A DNA stretch of 25,830 nt from Lachnospiraceae bacterium UBA1683 (GTDB lineage Bacteria > Bacillota > Clostridia > Lachnospirales > Lachnospiraceae), in contig DCKD01000058.1 of assembly GCA_002320245.1 (NCBI GenBank), positions 1-25,830 of the forward strand, written 5' to 3'. The notes under the pieces are model-generated. The model was not told where the DNA came from. It made no database searches and saw nothing but the letters and a program-made list of their open reading frames with translations. Positions 23,013 to 25,830 of this stretch are shown in pieces. Each line of letters begins with the position of its first letter. The first letter of the stretch is position 1. The position numbers and the translations under genes are program-made.

Positions 23013-24212
23013 ATGGAACGGAAGAAGACAGTATTGCTTGGTGTGACAGGCGGAATTGCAGCCTACAAGTCCGCAACGCTTGCAAGTATGCTGGTGAAAA
23101 ACGGGTATGATGTCAAAGTTCTGATGACGAAAAATGCAGGGAACTTTATCAATCCGATTGTATTCGAGACGCTGACCAAACACAAGTGCCTGATTGATAC
23201 GTTTGACCGGAATTTTGAGTTCAATGTGGAGCATATTGCGCTGGCAAAGTGGGCGGATGTCGTAATGATTGCCCCTGCCACGGCAAATGTAATCGGAAAG
23301 CTGGCGCACGGTATTGCGGATGATATGCTGACGACGACGGTTATAGCATGCCGCAGATGCAGGAAACTGATTGCCCCGGCAATGAATACGGAGATGTATC
23401 TGAACCCGGTCGTACAGGACAATATGAAGATTCTGGAAGGCTATGGATACGAGATAATCCAGCCGGCAAAAGGACATTTGGCATGTGGGGATACGGGGGC
23501 AGGGAAGATGCCGGAACCAGACGTACTTTATGAGTACATTTACCGGGAGATTGCCTATGAAAAGGACTTGATTGGAAGGAAAGTCCTGGTAACTGCGGGA
23601 CCGACGCAGGAGGCGGTTGATCCGGTGCGCTATATCACGAATCATTCTTCGGGGAAAATGGGATATGCGATTGCCAAAGTTGCGGCGGCAAGAGGAGCTG
23701 AAGTGACCCTTGTGACAGGACCGACAGCAATCAGAAAACCGTTATTCGCAACGGTCATTCCGGTTACGACGGCACGGGAAATGTTTGAGGCTGTACGGGA
23801 AGAATCGAGGGATGCAGATATTGTCTGCAAAGCGGCGGCAGTAGCGGATTATAGGCCAAAGCATGTAAGTGATGAGAAAATGAAAAAGTCGGATGACCGG
23901 ATGGCGTTGGAACTGGAAAAAACGGATGATATTCTGAAATATCTGGGGGAAAACAAGCGGCCGGGACAGTTCCTGTGTGGATTTTCCATGGAAACGGAAC
24001 ATATGGTGAGCAATTCGAGAGCGAAGCTTGTGAAAAAAAATCTGGATATGATTGCAGCTAATAACTTAAAAGAGGCCGGAGCCGGATTCCGTGGAGACAC
24101 AAACCGGATGACTCTGATTACCGCAGGAGACGAGACAGAGCTTCCGCTTTTGAGCAAAGAGGAGACGGCTGCGAAGATTCTGGATATCATTCTCGAGAAA
24201 ACAAGTAAATAG
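23013..24212 (+). CDS. coaBC: Bifunctional phosphopantothenoylcysteine decarboxylase / phosphopantothenate-cysteine ligase (399 aa)
   Basis: Joins 4'-phosphopantothenate and cysteine, then decarboxylates the product to 4'-phosphopantetheine. Start at 23013 with AAGGAGG at 22996-23002. The CoaC flavoprotein domain covers about 1-180: LLGVTGGIAAYKSA, VEHIALAKWADVVMIAPATA with the catalytic His, PAMNTEMY, and LACGDTGAGKMPE with the Cys-containing lid. The CoaB domain covers about 185-399: VLVTAGPTQEAVDPVRYITN, HSSGKMGYAIA, KAAAVADYRPK with the active-site Lys, and MIAANNL. All key residues seem present and the length is typical. The next two genes (pantothenate uptake and kinase) supply its substrate. 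Confidence 0.97.
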   Translation: MERKKTVLLGVTGGIAAYKSATLASMLVKNGYDVKVLMTKNAGNFINPIVFETLTKHKCLIDTFDRNFEFNVEHIALAKWADVVMIAPATANVIGKLAHGIADDMLTTTVIACRRCRKLIAPAMNTEMYLNPVVQDNMKILEGYGYEIIQPAKGHLACGDTGAGKMPEPDVLYEYIYREIAYEKDLIGRKVLVTAGPTQEAVDPVRYITNHSSGKMGYAIAKVAAARGAEVTLVTGPTAIRKPLFATVIPVTTAREMFEAVREESRDADIVCKAAAVADYRPKHVSDEKMKKSDDRMALELEKTDDILKYLGENKRPGQFLCGFSMETEHMVSNSRAKLVKKNLDMIAANNLKEAGAGFRGDTNRMTLITAGDETELPLLSKEETAAKILDIILEKTSK

Positions 24213-24237
24213 AACCAATAATTAAAACCAATAATTA
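24213..24237. repeat. Two 12-bp direct repeats upstream of the ECF S-component gene
   Basis: AACCAATAATTA occurs at 24213-24224 and 24226-24237, a 13-bp period, and a degenerate third start (AACCAAAAT) lies at 24246. They fall in the short gap between coaBC and the transporter gene. A binding site for a regulator or simple AT-rich slippage are both possible. Confidence 0.5.
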
Positions 24238-24299
24238 TAATCAAAAACCAAAATGTATTGTATCTCTGGAAAGAGAATAGTAACAGGAGGAAAATGAAT

Positions 24300-24971
24300 A
24301 TGAAACAACCAAAGAAAAACACCACGTCTACAACGATGTCAAAAACAAAGGGTCTTGTGCAGATGGCAGTATTTTCTGCACTGATTGTGATTCTTGCATT
24401 CACACCATTTATCGGTTATATCCCACTGGGATTTACAAGAGCGACGATTATCCATATTCCGGTTATTATCGGCTCCCTGATGCTTGGACCTAAGAAGGGG
24501 GCGGTGCTCGGAGGCATCTTCGGCCTGACAAGCTTTATTAACAACACCATCAACCCTACACTGACTTCATTCGTATTTACACCATTTTACAGTCTGGGAG
24601 ATTACAGTGGGGGAATCGGCAGCGTGATTATCTGTTTCGTACCGCGTATTTTGATTGGTGTAATACCGTTTTATGTATATCACCTTGTAAAGAAAATATC
24701 AAGGAATGACGGGGTGTCTTCCATGGGGCTCATTCTGGCAGGACTGTCCGGTGCGCTGACAAACACACTGCTTGTCATGAATCTGATTTTTGTATTTTTC
24801 CGTGATGCATATGCATCCGCGAATGGAGTGTCAGCCAGTGCGGTTTACACATTTATTCTTGGAGTCATCGGAATGAACGGTGTACCCGAGGCGATTGTTG
24901 CTGCAATCATTACGCTGGTCATCGGCAGGAATCTGATGAGGAAGGGTGTTATGGAAAAGCTTGGGGTATAA
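24300..24971 (+). CDS. ECF transporter S component, probable pantothenate uptake (PanT-like) (223 aa)
   Basis: Membrane-embedded substrate-binding subunit that works with the shared EcfA/EcfA'/EcfT energising module. The start at 24300 is preferred to 24294 because AGGAGG (24285-24290) has a 9-base spacing to it. After a polar N-terminus with KPKKNTT-like basic residues, six hydrophobic segments are seen. The typical S-component motif is present: LVQMAVFSALIVILAFTPFI with the small-residue AxxxA-type helix, PLGFTRATIIHIPVIIGSLM, and GPKKGAVLGGIFGLTSF. The substrate is inferred from context: it lies between coaBC and coaX, and pantothenate is the substrate of CoaX. No energising genes are in the window. 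A folate or riboflavin S component would be less consistent with this location. Confidence 0.88.
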   Translation: MKQPKKNTTSTTMSKTKGLVQMAVFSALIVILAFTPFIGYIPLGFTRATIIHIPVIIGSLMLGPKKGAVLGGIFGLTSFINNTINPTLTSFVFTPFYSLGDYSGGIGSVIICFVPRILIGVIPFYVYHLVKKISRNDGVSSMGLILAGLSGALTNTLLVMNLIFVFFRDAYASANGVSASAVYTFILGVIGMNGVPEAIVAAIITLVIGRNLMRKGVMEKLGV

Positions 24972-25019
24972 AATCGCATGGTCAGATATGCAGATATATA
25001 GTATAGAAGGAGTAAAAGA

Positions 25020-25793
25020 ATGATTCTTGCAATTGATATCGGAAATACAAATATTGTTCTTGGATGCGTTGACAAAAAGAAAACATATTTTATAGAGCGG
25101 CTTTCTACAATTAAAACAAAGATGGAGCTGGAGTATGCTATTGATATTAAGATGGTACTTGATATCCACGGAATTAATCCGGAAAAATTGGATGGGGCAA
25201 TTGTAAGTTCTGTCGTACCTCAGATTACATACGTGGTGAAAGAGGCAGCAGAGAAGATTCTTCAGAAGGAGACGTTGGTAATCGGGCCGGGAGTGAAAAC
25301 CGGGCTGAATATTCTGATGGATAATCCGGCGCAGCTTGGCAGTGATTTGGTGGCGGATTCTGTTGCAGGAATCGCACAATATAAGCCGCCGCTCCTGATT
25401 TTTGATTTGGGAACTGCAACAACAGTGTGTGTGATAGACGAGAAGAGGAATTATGTGGGCGGTATGATTTACCCGGGAGTCAATGTTTCTCTGAATGCGC
25501 TGACAGCAAATGCATCTCAGTTACAAGGCATTGGTCTGGAGGTACCGAAACGCATGATTGGAAAGAATACCATCGAATGCATGAAGAGCGGTGTCCTTTA
25601 TTCCAGTGCCGCTGCTCTGGATGGCATTATCGAGCGTTTGGAGGAAGAATTGGGACAACCGGCAACCGCAATTGCAACCGGCGGACTGGCAAAGAAAGTG
25701 ATCCCATTCTGCAAACGGAACATTATTCTTGATGATGATCTCATGTTGAAAGGACTGCAGATTATTTACGAAAAAAACTGTGGGAATAGTTAA
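25020..25793 (+). CDS. coaX: Type III pantothenate kinase (257 aa)
   Basis: Phosphorylates pantothenate at the first step of coenzyme A synthesis; type III enzymes are insensitive to CoA feedback and need a monovalent cation. Start at 25020 with AAGGAG at 25007-25012. ASKHA fold motifs: N-terminal phosphate-binding ILAIDIGNTNIVLG (Asp6), IVSSVVPQIT, NPAQLGSDLVADSVAG (Asp for catalysis, with SDL where many homologues have ADR), LLIFDLGTATTVCVID for the second phosphate loop, YVGGMIYPGVNVS and AIATGGLAKKV. Length is normal. It follows the S-component gene with a 48-bp gap and is probably co-transcribed with coaBC. Confidence 0.97.
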   Translation: MILAIDIGNTNIVLGCVDKKKTYFIERLSTIKTKMELEYAIDIKMVLDIHGINPEKLDGAIVSSVVPQITYVVKEAAEKILQKETLVIGPGVKTGLNILMDNPAQLGSDLVADSVAGIAQYKPPLLIFDLGTATTVCVIDEKRNYVGGMIYPGVNVSLNALTANASQLQGIGLEVPKRMIGKNTIECMKSGVLYSSAAALDGIIERLEEELGQPATAIATGGLAKKVIPFCKRNIILDDDLMLKGLQIIYEKNCGNS

Positions 25794-25830
25794 TTATTCA
25801 TGATGTGGGAGACTGTCCGAAAACTCGGAT

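Noticed and set aside
25816..25829. TCCGA/TCGGA stem at the very end of the window
   Set aside because: Could be a terminator for coaX or a feature of the next gene, but the window stops before any T tract can be seen.
1..25830. CRISPR array, tRNA or rRNA genes
   Set aside because: No regularly spaced repeats, no cloverleaf-like segments and no rRNA-like conserved stretches were seen on reading the window.

Overview
The window looks like a chromosome segment of a Gram-positive, low-to-mid GC Clostridia, most likely Lachnospiraceae. The evidence is strong GGAGG-type ribosome binding sites, tandem large serine recombinases, a coaBC / ECF-S / coaX pantothenate cluster, and an ECF-sigma plus ABC-2 cassette. 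No sequence search was possible; family names come from motifs and protein character read by eye.

Layout. (1) 1-8677: the end of a prophage: tail fibre/baseplate proteins, holin and bifunctional endolysin, a small conserved ORF, then three consecutive genes of large-serine-recombinase type (the middle one lacks a catalytic domain), closed by a good rho-independent terminator. (2) 8678-14702: a markedly AT-rich, tightly packed four-gene operon with its own promoter and candidate operator. It encodes a 78-aa Cro/CI-type HTH protein, a 229-aa helical protein of unknown family, a 245-aa single-pass membrane coiled-coil protein with a C-terminal cysteine cluster and basic tail, and a 1416-aa protein with an N-terminal Mrr-like PD-(D/E)XK nuclease motif, a NACHT/STAND P-loop module and a long C-terminal region. 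This looks like an anti-phage (NLR-like) system with two unrecognised accessory proteins and is the main discovery candidate. (3) 14703-17786: a graveyard of mobile DNA: a possible methyltransferase tail fragment, a thioester-domain surface-protein pseudogene with a 1-nt deletion, a frameshifted IS1182-like transposase, an apparently intact orphan Vsr-type endonuclease, and a phage terminase fragment. (4) 17787-19700: a small cupin gene, about 460 bp without a recognisable gene, and a DUF1538 / P-II-like gene pair decayed by internal deletions. (5) 19777-22871: intact chromosomal cassette of ECF sigma factor, membrane protein (probable anti-sigma role), ABC ATPase and ABC-2 permease, with overlapping genes. 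(6) 22915-25793: coenzyme A supply locus: coaBC, a PanT-like ECF S component, and coaX.

How the genes work together. The prophage block supplies adsorption, lysis and integration/excision functions. The AT-rich operon sits directly behind the recombinase terminator, a usual place for cargo, and probably senses a phage component through the large STAND protein and kills or arrests the cell by DNA cleavage; this is inference from architecture. The sigma/ABC cassette probably responds to an envelope or peptide stress. The last three genes import pantothenate, phosphorylate it and convert it to phosphopantetheine.
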